A stretch of 64,000 nt of DNA from Bacteroidota bacterium (lineage in GTDB: Bacteria > Bacteroidota > Ignavibacteria > Kapaibacteriales > HRBIN21). Each line of letters starts with the position of its first letter. Position 1 is the stretch's first letter. The notes under the pieces are model-generated. The model was not told the DNA's origin. It made no database searches and was given only the letters and a program-made list of their open reading frames with translations. The translations under genes and the position numbers were made by a program. Shown here in pieces: positions 33,367-42,125 of this stretch. The stretch is taken from positions 36,092 to 100,091 of the forward strand of contig JAUQPL010000007.1 of NCBI GenBank assembly GCA_030550395.1, written 5' to 3'.

Positions 33367-36300
33367 TTATCGGACGATGGCGAAGCGTTCTACCGCCATG
33401 AAGGGACCCGATACAAGGCGTAGCCAATAGATTCCCGCTGGCAGCATGCGAACATCTACTTCCTGTTGGTATCTCCCGGCAGGCAAGGAGCCATCTACTA
33501 ACGTCATGACCCGTTCCCCCATAGAGTTGAGGATTTCCAGTCGGGTCGGGGCTTCCAGCCCAAGACTGTACTCCAGTTGCAGGAAGCGCTCTTGGAGTGG
33601 GTTAGGCTGGACGGGGCGGAGGGAGTACCCTTCGGGGGAGAGGCGGACAAGCCGCCCGTTGACAAAGCAGCCTCCCAGTTCAATAAGGTTGGGGATTGTT
33701 GCTACATCGACACAGGCTTCACGTCCGGGGAGTTGCACGGTCAGTTCGGGCTCAAGACGGGAGACCTCTCCTAAGTAAGCCTGGAAGCGCAGTCGCGCCA
33801 GTTCCCCCTCCTGAGCAATTGGAGTTTGCCCGGCTGCGGTGATGAGAAGACGCACCATGCGATTGGCTTCAGGGATCTCTTGTGCCTGCAATTGCCATGA
33901 GCCGTCCAGAGCTGTCCCTCTCTCCAGGCTACCGGGGAGATACGATAAGAGGGTACCGTGGTAGCGGATTTCCGCTGAGAAAGCCCGCAGAGAGGCTTCC
34001 CCCCATTCCCGACCGCGTCCGACAATTTGAAGCTGAACCAGCTCACCCGGTGGGATAAAGAGCCGTCCAGGCTCTAAAGCATACGTTACAGCGACTCGGT
34101 ATCCCTCTCCTCGGAGGGAGACCTGCAAGTTCGGGTTGATCGTGTTCCGGATAGCTACAACGGCCCCGTACGTGCGTGGCTCCGTTGGTGTAAAGCGGAC
34201 GCGTACCCACAGAGTGTCGCCAGCGGGGACAGAGACGGGAAAGGCAGTCGGCTCCAGAAGGGCGAAGGCAGTAACATCCCCCGCAACGAGCTCCAGCCCT
34301 TGGATGGAGATTTCCCCTGCAGGGTTCGGGTTTATGATAGGGAAGAAGCCTTCGGGTTGAGCGCACGTGAGTACCCGTCCGAAATCCAATCCATCGGCTG
34401 CAATGGTGTTAACACATCCGCTGCCCCGTACCTCCACTTGCGTGGACACAATGGAATCGGGTGCTGGTGCAGCGTCGGAGATAATCTCTACTACGGCTTG
34501 TCGGTTCCCTACTGCTTGCGGCGTAAAGCGGACGCCCAAAGCAAGCTCTCCTCCATTGCGGGCAAGGCGGTATGGAAATGAGGGCAATGATTGCATCCAG
34601 GCGAAGTCTGGATCGCTTCCGGCAGCCCAGCGAATGGTGTGAATAGTCAGGTCTGCTGACGTACTGGGATTCCGCAAGATTACAGCACGAGCTTCTTCAG
34701 CAGAGTTGCCAACAAGGATGCACTCGAAGGTATGACCTTGGGTTTCCAGCTTGGGGAGGATTCCAACACCGCGAACATAACCGGTAACCGGTGTAGCATT
34801 CGTAAAGAAAGCGTCCACGCTATCCAAGTGCAGCCCTTCAGCCTGTGGGGTGTAGCGGACTCGGAGCCGAACTTCCGACTGCTCGTTGGGTTGGAGCTCC
34901 ACCGGGTTGCCCGGCGAGGGCTGGGGTTCGACGGAGAGGATCTGGAACGTTCCTACTGGCGCAAGTCCTCGGAGTCGGACCTCTGTCAAGTATGCGGCAG
35001 AACTTCCCGCATTGCGCACGTAGAGGACGGCTTCCTGAGAGGTTCCAACACGGCGCTCCCCCCAATCGTACGAGGTAATGTAGGGTCCGGCTTGGACAGC
35101 GCGTCCACGCCAGTGCGAAATGTTTTTATCCCCTGCAGGAGCATCACAGATGAAGACGGCGTCAATAGCATGCGTTCCAACAGTAGTTGGTTGGTAGCAC
35201 GGCGTTGTGAGCCGAAGTTGTTCACCCGGTGGCAGATGGATCGGCAGAGAGGGAGTGATGGTGGTCAGAACGAATGGTGCTTGCACACCCCGGATGTCAG
35301 TGATGTGTAATGTATCCGTACCAGGATTGCGGATGAGCAATCCGACGGTGTTGCACACAGTTGTGTTTACGGGGATAGTGCCCGCGTCCCAATCCTCAAC
35401 CCAAATATGGGGCAGAATGCCGCGCCCTCGGAGTGCCCAGCGGAATTCCGCACATTCGGTTTGCACAATCAAGGTATCCTGATCGTATTCCCCGGCGACA
35501 TGCTCTTGAGTTGGGCGGTACTCAAGCTGGAAAGTGTGAGTTTCTCTACCGGCGAGCCGATGCTCCGGTGGAATTGCTCCGGCAATGATTCGGAAAGCGG
35601 TTCCATTCAGAAGGCGGGCATTCTTCAGGACTGTGGTGCTGTCTCGGGCATTGAGGAGCGTGACCGTTATGGTCCTGGCTTGCCCAACGCGAATGGCACC
35701 AGCATCAATAGGTTCAGGGGGTTGTACAATCAGACTGTCGGCAATGTACCAGACGGAGTCTATCGTTAGATTGCCTGCGCGGTCCAGCACCCCGATACGG
35801 GCAAAAGCAGAGTAGCGTTTGTCAATGACCTCCAATCGGAAGACGAAGCGTTCCACTTTGGGATAGGGTTTGAGCTCTTCGGCTGTGACGAAGCGCAGGC
35901 GATAGTTGTAGCTACCCTCCAGAAGCTCAATCTGGGAGATGCCTTGGTCTACCTGGCGGGGGTTATCTCCCTCCTTCCCGTTGCGAATCTCCGTTGCTAA
36001 GATTTCCCAATCCCCACATTCTACTCGCATGTGGAGTTCTGGAGGGAGGGTATCTAACTCGTCGATCTTGTTGATCGCCATGGCAGCGGGCCAGCCATAG
36101 CTATCGTATTGGCTGAAACCGTAGATATAGCCTCCGAAGGGCGTCTCACCGATGATTTTGTGGGGACCCGGCTGCATGCGAAGAACAACCCAATAGAGGT
36201 TCGTTGCCGGGATGCGTTGTCCGAGGAACTCAGGGTGGCGTCGCCAGACGTACTGGCCGTCTACCTTGATGCTTTTTAGCTTCGCCTGAGTGGGGTCGTT

Positions 36301-37527
36301 GGTGTCTCCAATGGCGATGAGGTTGAAGTAATTTGTTGCGAATTGTTTGCTGGCGGGGGTCTGGAAGACGGTGGAGCGCAGGTACTGTTCTACGGGGGTG
36401 ACGACAATCATGAAGGGATCAAAGTTCGGGTCGTTGTCCCAAAAGGCGGAATAGGAGTACTGCATGAGCAGCACGGGTTTGTCAGCTTCCCAGATGGATT
36501 GGCCGTAGATGGAGGAGTCTTGCGGTGTGGTCGTTTTATTGTATTCCCAGAAATCGCCGGCATATTGGAGCAGACCGGTGGTGCTTCCCTGAAGTTGCCC
36601 ACCTCGATACCAGCGAACGGTAAAGCGGGTATTGGGCTGGGAGGCCAGGATGCGGAAGAAATCGCCTTTCCGAGCTTTGCGCTGGTATTCAATGGTTACA
36701 TACCGTTTCCCCCACGCCGAGATAGGAGGCAACATTTCCACCAAGTGGTCGCGGCTGATGGGGCCGGTTTCCGGAATCATGGGAATCATTGTCCGCATGT
36801 GGAAGGAGATGAAGCCGATGGGCTTATTGCTGGAGACCCGGGTTCCGCTGAAATCGTTCTGGGCGGCTGGGGGATCACCACTACCGCGCACCATGTAGGT
36901 CTGCCCGCGGTTGAGCATAACCGTGATGCGGTCACCAATCCGCCGTCCGCCGACGGTGCGACCGTATCCTCTGCCGTAGAGCTGGATGTTGACAAGTGTC
37001 TGGTCTTCGGATGCGATGATAATGAAGCCATTCCCCCGCTTCTGCCCGAAGTCTTCGTAGTCGTAGTATGACAGATGCATGTACTCCGTCCCCCAGACAT
37101 TGACCGGGAGGGCAAGGTAGCCGTCAGAGGTGTATTGCTTGCCATTGAAGACATAGACCGAGATTGGATGCGGTGCCGACAGCCGGATCCCCTTTTGGGT
37201 TACCACTTCGCTTTCCCGGACTTCGTCTGCCCAGAAGAGATCGCCTTCCAGCAACGAGAACGTAGTGATTTCCATTGCCCGAACAGGCTTTGTCCGGCGG
37301 AGTCCATCGGTGGCGCTGTAAAGGGTTACCTCCGTATTGTAGCTGGAGGTGACGTAAATTTCCAGGAGTTGTCCGGGATAGCCATCGACTTCATTTGGAG
37401 GAATAGCAATCCAGAACTCTCGACCCTGGGCGGAGTTGTTGAGAATCCACTCTGCCGGTGGTACTTTGGGATTGCTGGCAAGGAGTGGAGTTGCCGCGAC
37501 AGCAAGGAGTGCAATCCAGTACCTCAT
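33367..37527 (-). CDS. T9SS cargo protein with IgGFc-binding-like N-terminus and ASH-type repeats
   Basis: The 1386-aa protein has a signal peptide (YWIALLAVAATPLLA). Residues 30-480 resemble the IgGFc-binding N-terminal domain (GREFWIAIPPN, ISVYVFNGKQYTSDGYLALP, KPIGFISFHMRT, LMQYSYSAFWDNDPNFDP). From about 600 to 1170 there are repeated 100-residue ASH/choice-of-anchor-like beta domains (VQPPEPIDAGAIRVGQARTI and similar). A cohesin-like stretch follows, then a C-terminal T9SS type A sorting domain: QPNP, LEILNSMGERVMTLVDG and LPAGIYWLRLVSG. It should be exported across both membranes and attached to the cell surface. The ligand is unknown. Confidence 0.9.
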   Translation of the reverse strand: MRYWIALLAVAATPLLASNPKVPPAEWILNNSAQGREFWIAIPPNEVDGYPGQLLEIYVTSSYNTEVTLYSATDGLRRTKPVRAMEITTFSLLEGDLFWADEVRESEVVTQKGIRLSAPHPISVYVFNGKQYTSDGYLALPVNVWGTEYMHLSYYDYEDFGQKRGNGFIIIASEDQTLVNIQLYGRGYGRTVGGRRIGDRITVMLNRGQTYMVRGSGDPPAAQNDFSGTRVSSNKPIGFISFHMRTMIPMIPETGPISRDHLVEMLPPISAWGKRYVTIEYQRKARKGDFFRILASQPNTRFTVRWYRGGQLQGSTTGLLQYAGDFWEYNKTTTPQDSSIYGQSIWEADKPVLLMQYSYSAFWDNDPNFDPFMIVVTPVEQYLRSTVFQTPASKQFATNYFNLIAIGDTNDPTQAKLKSIKVDGQYVWRRHPEFLGQRIPATNLYWVVLRMQPGPHKIIGETPFGGYIYGFSQYDSYGWPAAMAINKIDELDTLPPELHMRVECGDWEILATEIRNGKEGDNPRQVDQGISQIELLEGSYNYRLRFVTAEELKPYPKVERFVFRLEVIDKRYSAFARIGVLDRAGNLTIDSVWYIADSLIVQPPEPIDAGAIRVGQARTITVTLLNARDSTTVLKNARLLNGTAFRIIAGAIPPEHRLAGRETHTFQLEYRPTQEHVAGEYDQDTLIVQTECAEFRWALRGRGILPHIWVEDWDAGTIPVNTTVCNTVGLLIRNPGTDTLHITDIRGVQAPFVLTTITPSLPIHLPPGEQLRLTTPCYQPTTVGTHAIDAVFICDAPAGDKNISHWRGRAVQAGPYITSYDWGERRVGTSQEAVLYVRNAGSSAAYLTEVRLRGLAPVGTFQILSVEPQPSPGNPVELQPNEQSEVRLRVRYTPQAEGLHLDSVDAFFTNATPVTGYVRGVGILPKLETQGHTFECILVGNSAEEARAVILRNPSTSADLTIHTIRWAAGSDPDFAWMQSLPSFPYRLARNGGELALGVRFTPQAVGNRQAVVEIISDAAPAPDSIVSTQVEVRGSGCVNTIAADGLDFGRVLTCAQPEGFFPIINPNPAGEISIQGLELVAGDVTAFALLEPTAFPVSVPAGDTLWVRVRFTPTEPRTYGAVVAIRNTINPNLQVSLRGEGYRVAVTYALEPGRLFIPPGELVQLQIVGRGREWGEASLRAFSAEIRYHGTLLSYLPGSLERGTALDGSWQLQAQEIPEANRMVRLLITAAGQTPIAQEGELARLRFQAYLGEVSRLEPELTVQLPGREACVDVATIPNLIELGGCFVNGRLVRLSPEGYSLRPVQPNPLQERFLQLEYSLGLEAPTRLEILNSMGERVMTLVDGSLPAGRYQQEVDVRMLPAGIYWLRLVSGPFMAVERFAIVR

Positions 37528-37563
37528 TGCCGGTCCTCGTTGGGGATTCTACATGCAATTGCC

Positions 37564-37571
37564 CAAATATA
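37564..37571 (-). promoter_or_regulatory. TATATTTG promoter (-7) element of the T9SS cargo gene
   Basis: On the minus strand this is an exact TAnnTTTG match, 36 bases before the cargo gene ATG. It lies back to back with the murC promoter element at 37610. No -33 TTG is evident. Confidence 0.5.
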
Positions 37572-37609
37572 CGCCTTTGAAAGCTTCTCTAAGGCTGCAG
37601 GTTGGGGCG

Positions 37610-37617
37610 TATTTTTG
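37610..37617 (+). promoter_or_regulatory. TATTTTTG promoter (-7) element of murC
   Basis: An exact TAnnTTTG match 27 bases before the murC ATG at 37645. The divergent partner element for the minus-strand gene is about 40 bases away. Confidence 0.55.
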
Positions 37618-37644
37618 TATGTTCTGTTAGCTCAGGCGGATGGG

Positions 37645-39033
37645 ATGTTCTTCTCAGCGGTGCGACATATCCATTTCGTGGGGATCGGCGGCATTGGGAT
37701 GAGCGGGTTGGCAGAAATTCTGCTGCAACAGGGTTTTCGCGTAAGCGGTTCTGACCTGGTGGCTTCGGAGAATACGGAGTATTTGGAACGCAAGGGGGCG
37801 AGCATTTTCTATGGACACGATGCTGCCCATATTGAGGGAGCAGAAGTTGTGGTGTACTCCAGCGCTGTCAATCCTCAGGAAAACCCTGAGACCCGGGCAG
37901 CGGCCGAGCGAGGTATCCCAGTGTTGCGGCGGGCGGAGATGTTGGCGGAAATCTCGCGTCTGAAATACTGCTTAGCCATTGCTGGAACCCATGGAAAAAC
38001 GACGACAACATCCCTGTCTGGCTTAGTGCTCATCCGAGCAGGGCTGGATCCAACCGTCATTGTCGGAGGTCGGTTGCGGGGACTCGGGGGAAGCAATGCT
38101 CGCTTGGGACATGGGGAGTGGATTGTGGTGGAAGCGGATGAATACGACCGTTCATTCCTGTGCCTTCTCCCAACCGTTGCCGTGATTACGAACATTGAGG
38201 AGGAGCACCTGGATGTTTATACAGACCGGCAGGACATCCTGGATTCCTTTACCCGCTTTGCCAATAATGTGCCCTTCTACGGGATTGTGATTGCCTGCAT
38301 TGATGACAATGGCGTCAAGGATCTGCTGCCGCGCTTGAGCCGAAAAGTTCGGACCTACGGGCTTTCTCCTCAAAGTGATGTGCGTGGACGCCGGATTCGG
38401 TTGTCCGAACGCTACGCACAGTTTGAAGTCCTTGCCGATGGAGAACTTCTCGGCGAGGTTACTTTACGGGTACCGGGAATCCACAATGTGCGCAATGCCC
38501 TGGGAGCCATTGCTGTCGGACGGGAATTGGGGGTCTCGTTCGAGGTTATCTGCCAAGCGTTGGAAGAGTTTACGGGAGTCTATCGGCGTTTTGAAATTGT
38601 TGGGGAACGTGACGGTGTGCTGTTTGTGGACGATTATGCCCACCATCCTACAGAGGTGCGGGCAACATTGTATGCCGCCCGTCAGGGCTGGGAGCGGCGT
38701 CTGGTGTGCGTCTTCCAGCCTCATACATACACGCGAACCCGTGACTTCGCTACGGAGTTCGGCAAAGCTTTTGAAGAGGCCGACATTCTCATCGTCACCG
38801 ATGTCTATCCCGCTCGAGAACAGCCGCTCCCTGGAGTAACAGGTGAACTCATTGCCCATGCGGCTCGTCGTAGTGGACACCGGGCAGTCTACTATGCCCC
38901 GACTTTGGAGGAAGCGGCTCAGCTTACTTCTTCCCTCCTTCAGCCCGGGGATATGCTCTTGACCCTGGGGGCAGGTAACGTTTTCAAGCTCCATTCGCTG
39001 TTGGGGGTGCACTCCGATCCTGTCATCTCATGA
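37645..39033 (+). CDS. murC: UDP-N-acetylmuramate--L-alanine ligase
   Basis: MurC adds L-alanine to UDP-MurNAc in cytoplasmic peptidoglycan precursor synthesis. The 462-aa protein has the N-terminal Rossmann motif FVGIGGIGMSGLAEILL, the ATP loop AGTHGKTTTTSL, EADEYDRSFL, NIEEEHLD and the C-terminal DDYAHHPTEVRATLYAAR with PHTYTRTRDF. The ATG at 37645 gives the family N-terminus; a longer open frame upstream covers the antisense of the T9SS gene and is not coding. It stands apart from any other mur gene and has its own promoter element. Confidence 0.96.
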   Translation: MFFSAVRHIHFVGIGGIGMSGLAEILLQQGFRVSGSDLVASENTEYLERKGASIFYGHDAAHIEGAEVVVYSSAVNPQENPETRAAAERGIPVLRRAEMLAEISRLKYCLAIAGTHGKTTTTSLSGLVLIRAGLDPTVIVGGRLRGLGGSNARLGHGEWIVVEADEYDRSFLCLLPTVAVITNIEEEHLDVYTDRQDILDSFTRFANNVPFYGIVIACIDDNGVKDLLPRLSRKVRTYGLSPQSDVRGRRIRLSERYAQFEVLADGELLGEVTLRVPGIHNVRNALGAIAVGRELGVSFEVICQALEEFTGVYRRFEIVGERDGVLFVDDYAHHPTEVRATLYAARQGWERRLVCVFQPHTYTRTRDFATEFGKAFEEADILIVTDVYPAREQPLPGVTGELIAHAARRSGHRAVYYAPTLEEAAQLTSSLLQPGDMLLTLGAGNVFKLHSLLGVHSDPVIS

Positions 39034-39066
39034 GGTAGCCGAGGGAAGTGGAGCGAGTGATATATA

Positions 39067-39097
39067 ACAGAGAACTCTGTGTTGCAAAGTTCTCTGT
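39067..39097 (+). promoter_or_regulatory. Operator-like inverted repeat in the promoter of the HTH_34 operon
   Basis: Perfect 10-base arms ACAGAGAACT (39067-39076) and AGTTCTCTGT (39088-39097) flank an 11-base spacer. A second, overlapping dyad ACAGAG-AA-CTCTGT covers 39067-39080, so the half-site CTCTGT occurs three times. The repeat encloses the TTG at 39082-39084, which is 20 bases before the TAAATTTG element. The layout suits a repressor site for the HTH_34 protein encoded in the same operon. There is no T-run, so a terminator for murC is less likely. Confidence 0.6.
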
Positions 39098-39104
39098 CGA
39101 GTTG

Positions 39105-39112
39105 TAAATTTG
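39105..39112 (+). promoter_or_regulatory. TAAATTTG promoter (-7) element with TTG box 20 bases upstream
   Basis: An exact TAnnTTTG match. TTG at 39082-39084 is separated from it by 20 bases, which agrees with the Bacteroidetes promoter spacing of about 17-23. It lies 37 bases before the ATG at 39150. Confidence 0.65.
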
Positions 39113-39149
39113 CATCCCGATGGATGTGCGGATGTGTCAGGAGGGTATG

Positions 39150-39857
39150 ATGCGGTGGATGTGCGCGGTCGTGCTTGTAGGGAGCTTGCTCGGGAGCGTG
39201 TCCGGGCATGCCGAGGTGCAGCAGAGGAGGTATGGTGTAGGGGGGATGGGTTACTTCGGTATTGGTGGGCAGGGCATAGAGTGGGGGAGCTTGCCAGAGA
39301 AGCTCCGGCAGCACGGGTATGGGGAGATCAGCTCGTGGGGAATGCTGATTGGCGGAGGAGGTGGGGGAGTCATTGGGTCGCTGTTCCTCGGTGGTGAAGG
39401 GTATGCGTTGGTGGAAAGGAAAGCTATGGGGGCCTTCGGGCAGGTGCGTATGAGTGGGGGATGGGGTAGCTTGTTGGTGGGATATACAAGACCTATTGGG
39501 GAGCAAGTGCGTCTGCATGTTCTGGCTGGTCTTGGCCGAGCAAGTCTCAGGGTAATGCTGCGAGGTGCTGGGGTCTTGCCTTTTGATTCGCTGTTGCAAC
39601 GGCCGCAGGGAAGTGTGGGGATGGTGACTGGTGGATGGCTTCTGCAAGGTGCTGTTGGAGGCGAGATACGACTGATTGCGGGGCTGTTCATAGGAGTACG
39701 GGCAGGCTATGTGCTTCCCATGGGATGGGGTGCGCTTACTTTGGAAAGTGGAGAAGGTGTGCCCGGAGCTCCGGTAGTTAGGCTCCGGGGCTGGGCGATT
39801 CGCGTTGTTCTCGGCGGTGCTGGATATGCTATGAGCCATGGGCGGGATGGGAATTGA
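39150..39857 (+). CDS. Gly-rich outer-membrane beta-barrel-like protein of the HTH_34 operon
   Basis: The 235-aa protein has a signal peptide (RWMCAVVLVGSLLGSVSGHA). It is then unusually rich in glycine, in alternating-strand patterns such as YGVGGMGYFGIGGQGIEWG, GMLIGGGGGGVIGSLFLG and VRAGYVLPMGWGALTL, suggesting a small membrane barrel. No family is recognised. The ATG at 39150 follows AGGAGGG (39139-39145) at good spacing; ATGs at 39120 and 39147 are alternatives. The 3' end overlaps the regulator gene by about 20 bases. The coding strand is very G-rich. Confidence 0.7.
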   Translation: MRWMCAVVLVGSLLGSVSGHAEVQQRRYGVGGMGYFGIGGQGIEWGSLPEKLRQHGYGEISSWGMLIGGGGGGVIGSLFLGGEGYALVERKAMGAFGQVRMSGGWGSLLVGYTRPIGEQVRLHVLAGLGRASLRVMLRGAGVLPFDSLLQRPQGSVGMVTGGWLLQGAVGGEIRLIAGLFIGVRAGYVLPMGWGALTLESGEGVPGAPVVRLRGWAIRVVLGGAGYAMSHGRDGN

Positions 39858-40146
39858 GCGCTTAGACCCGGTGCTACACGAGCGAGTGCGCTTGGGTATC
39901 GTGGTGCTCTTGGTTCGGGAAGGCGAATTGGATTTCCAGACCCTCAAGCGAGAACTTGGGGTCACGGATGGGAATCTTTCACAACACTTGCGGGTATTGG
40001 AGGAAGCCGGGATTATTCGAGTGAAGAAAAGATTCGTGGGACGTCGCCCTCGCACGACTTATCGGCTTACAGAAGACGGACTCAAGCGATTTGAAATATA
40101 TCTGCAGGGACTTCAGGAGCTGCTCCGGTCCTTGCCAAAGGAGTAG
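39838..40146 (+). CDS. HTH_34-type winged-helix transcriptional regulator
   Basis: The 102-aa protein is a single winged helix matching the HTH_34 family: LDPVLHERVRLGIVVLL at the start, the recognition-helix region GVTDGNLSQHLRVLEEAG, and the wing RFVGRRPRTTYRLTEDG. It has no ligand-binding domain. It overlaps the upstream barrel gene and precedes a membrane protein gene. I infer that it binds the palindrome at 39067-39097 and represses its own operon. An ATG at 39847 is an alternative start. Confidence 0.88.
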   Translation: MGGMGIERLDPVLHERVRLGIVVLLVREGELDFQTLKRELGVTDGNLSQHLRVLEEAGIIRVKKRFVGRRPRTTYRLTEDGLKRFEIYLQGLQELLRSLPKE

Positions 40147-40181
40147 AAAGGCGTATGTCTCACAGGTCAGGAGGAAGGTCT

Positions 40182-40913
40182 ATGACACAGCAGAAGGTGC
40201 AAGAACTGCAGCAGGTGCTTGAGACAGTTGACGTCCTGCGGCTCCTCGTTGCCAGAGGGCAGGAGGAGATGCAGGCGATGGCGCCGTATCTGCTCGCTTT
40301 CGGTGCCTATGGGCTAGTCAACACAATCTTTGCAGCGGTAAGTCACGGAAGAGGATTGTGGCTGGAGACTTTGTTTCCGGCGTTTGCGCTGGCGGTGTTT
40401 CTCCAGACAAAGTCGCCTCTGACACTTCTCCTCTGGGCGGTGGCTGCAGCTATGACTTGGGGGGTTTACTTACTGTGGCCCAATCCTGCGGTGATCTGGA
40501 CTGCCGTGTTTGTAACTGTGGCAATAGTGATGGCGGTGATTCATATAGCACTGCCAGGAAAGTTCCGTGAACGTCTCGTCTTGATGCCTCGTGTGGGTAT
40601 TGGTTGGAGTATGTTGATAGCGGGGATGTGGTTGGTGGTTTCCTCTCCCGTATTCCGGCAGGTGGGCAACGCGGGTGAGCTCTTTGGTGCTCTCTTTGGT
40701 TATGCTATCGGGGTCGGTTTGTTGCTCACCAGTGTGCTTCATGCTCCTTTTTTCTGGGTAGGACTTGTGGGGATGTTTGGAGTGCCAGCGGCTGTTCTCT
40801 ACTTGCAAAACTGGGTTGTGGCTACCTTTCTGTTTGCTCTCATGGGGGCGGCGATGATGTGGGTTGGTTTGTCCTTTTTGAGGAGCAAGGAATCGGTGGC
40901 CCGGAAGCAGTGA
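40182..40913 (+). CDS. Multi-pass membrane protein of the HTH_34 operon
   Basis: The 243-aa protein has a polar N-terminal helix (QQKVQELQQVLETVDVLRLL) followed by about seven hydrophobic segments between residues 35 and 230 (for example LLLWAVAAAMTWGVYLLWP and FVTVAIVMAVIHIAL) and a basic C-terminus (RSKESVARKQ). No transporter motif is visible and the function is unknown. The ATG at 40182 is chosen because it follows a strong AGGAGGAAGG site; an upstream in-frame ATG at 40155 has none. It follows the HTH_34 regulator and is probably its regulated partner. Confidence 0.8.
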   Translation: MTQQKVQELQQVLETVDVLRLLVARGQEEMQAMAPYLLAFGAYGLVNTIFAAVSHGRGLWLETLFPAFALAVFLQTKSPLTLLLWAVAAAMTWGVYLLWPNPAVIWTAVFVTVAIVMAVIHIALPGKFRERLVLMPRVGIGWSMLIAGMWLVVSSPVFRQVGNAGELFGALFGYAIGVGLLLTSVLHAPFFWVGLVGMFGVPAAVLYLQNWVVATFLFALMGAAMMWVGLSFLRSKESVARKQ

Positions 40914-40933
40914 CGGGGTTTCGGTTTGGTCTG

Positions 40934-40941
40934 TAATTTTG
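40934..40941 (+). promoter_or_regulatory. TAATTTTG promoter (-7) element of the aldolase gene
   Basis: An exact TAnnTTTG match 31 bases before the aldolase ATG. TTTG at 40925-40928 is too close to be a -33 box. Confidence 0.5.
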
Positions 40942-40972
40942 TGATAGTTCGGTCATAGAAGGAGCTGGGGTA

Positions 40973-42073
40973 ATGGAGGAGGTTCGGATTGGGCGGCGGG
41001 TTCACTCTCGGGATGGAGTCGTGGACCGAATCGTGGAGCTTTTAGGCGAGCAGGAAGCCCGCTTCTTATTGGAGCATCGCTGCACGACGATTCCTCGGGA
41101 GATGCTGCATTTGCCGGGTCCCGACTTTGTGGACCGGGTCTTCGCACCTTCGGACCGGAACAACCGGGTATTGCGAAATCTGGAATGGATCTTCAACACT
41201 GGGCGCTTGGCTGGGACAGGATACCTTTCCATTTTGCCTGTGGATCAGGGGGTTGAGCATTCCGCCGGTGCCAGTTTTGCCCCCAATCCGCTCTACTTTG
41301 ACCCTGAGAACATCGTGCGTTTGGCGATTGAAGGGGGCTGTAGCGCGGTTGCCTCCACCTTCGGTGTATTGGGTAGTGTTGCCCGTAAGTATGCGCATAA
41401 GATTCCATTCATCGTCAAGCTCAACCACAACGAGTTGTTGAGCTACCCGAACAAATACGACCAAGTACTGTTTGGAACGGTGAAGCAGGCATACGAGATG
41501 GGGGCGGTGGCAGTTGGGGCAACTATTTACTTCGGCTCCCCAGAGAGCAGTCGGCAAATCCAAGAGATTGCCGAAGCATTTGCCTTAGCCCATGAGCTCG
41601 GGATGGTAACAGTCTTATGGTGCTATCTGCGGAATAGTGCTTTTAAGGCGGAAAAGGACTACCACGTTGCGGCGGATTTGACAGGGCAGGCGAACTATTT
41701 GGGGGTGACCCTGCAAGCAGATTTGGTCAAGCAGAAATTGCCAGAAAACAACGGGGGTTTCTTGGCGCTGAAGTTTGGTCGCACGAGTCCTTTGGTATAT
41801 GAGAAGCTGACCTCAGAGCATCCAATCGATCTGTGCCGGTACCAGGTAGCAAACTGTTACATGGGGCGTATTGGCCTCATTAATAGTGGAGGAGAATCCA
41901 AAGGCGCCGGTGATCTTGCTGAGGCGGTGCGCACAGCGGTTATTAACAAGCGCGCAGGTGGCATGGGGCTTATTTCTGGCAGAAAGGCATTCCAGCGACC
42001 GATGGAAGAGGGAATTGAGTTACTGCATGCCATCCAAGACGTGTACTTATCAGCGGCAATAGACATAGCCTAG
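40973..42073 (+). CDS. fbaB: Class I fructose-bisphosphate aldolase (DhnA/FbaB type)
   Basis: This 366-aa enzyme interconverts fructose-1,6-bisphosphate with the two triose phosphates. It belongs to the archaeal/DhnA-type class I group, recognised by [22 protein letters not shown] split over the first strands, [23 protein letters not shown], and the late [14 protein letters not shown] and GLISGRKAF phosphate loops. The Schiff-base lysine is probably the one in ALKFGRTSP or VKLNHNE; I cannot decide by eye. Before it lie a promoter element and a clear AAGGAGC ribosome-binding site. It appears monocistronic. Confidence 0.9.
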   Translation: MEEVRIGRRVHSRDGVVDRIVELLGEQEARFLLEHRCTTIPREMLHLPGPDFVDRVFAPSDRNNRVLRNLEWIFNTGRLAGTGYLSILPVDQGVEHSAGASFAPNPLYFDPENIVRLAIEGGCSAVASTFGVLGSVARKYAHKIPFIVKLNHNELLSYPNKYDQVLFGTVKQAYEMGAVAVGATIYFGSPESSRQIQEIAEAFALAHELGMVTVLWCYLRNSAFKAEKDYHVAADLTGQANYLGVTLQADLVKQKLPENNGGFLALKFGRTSPLVYEKLTSEHPIDLCRYQVANCYMGRIGLINSGGESKGAGDLAEAVRTAVINKRAGGMGLISGRKAFQRPMEEGIELLHAIQDVYLSAAIDIA

Positions 42074-42125
42074 GTTCGTTTCAGAAACTGTGTCCCCAGG
42101 TATGTTCAATTAAGGAGGATTGGCG

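Noticed and set aside
36343..37071. 242-codon open frame on the plus strand within the T9SS cargo gene
   Set aside because: It is antisense to well-supported beta-domain coding sequence, has no ribosome-binding site and shows no known motif.
37075..37644. Long N-terminal extension of the murC reading frame
   Set aside because: It lies antisense to the T9SS cargo gene and across both promoters; the MurC fold begins at the ATG at 37645.
39067..39097. Inverted repeat as intrinsic terminator of murC
   Set aside because: No T-run follows, and the repeat encloses a -33 TTG and precedes a -7 element by fewer than 10 bases, so an operator is the better explanation.
38940..40055. 371-codon open frame on the minus strand opposite murC and the barrel gene
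   Set aside because: Its protein is Pro/Thr/Ser/His-rich without domains, and it is the antisense of a Gly-rich coding region with a signal peptide and strong ribosome-binding site on the plus strand.
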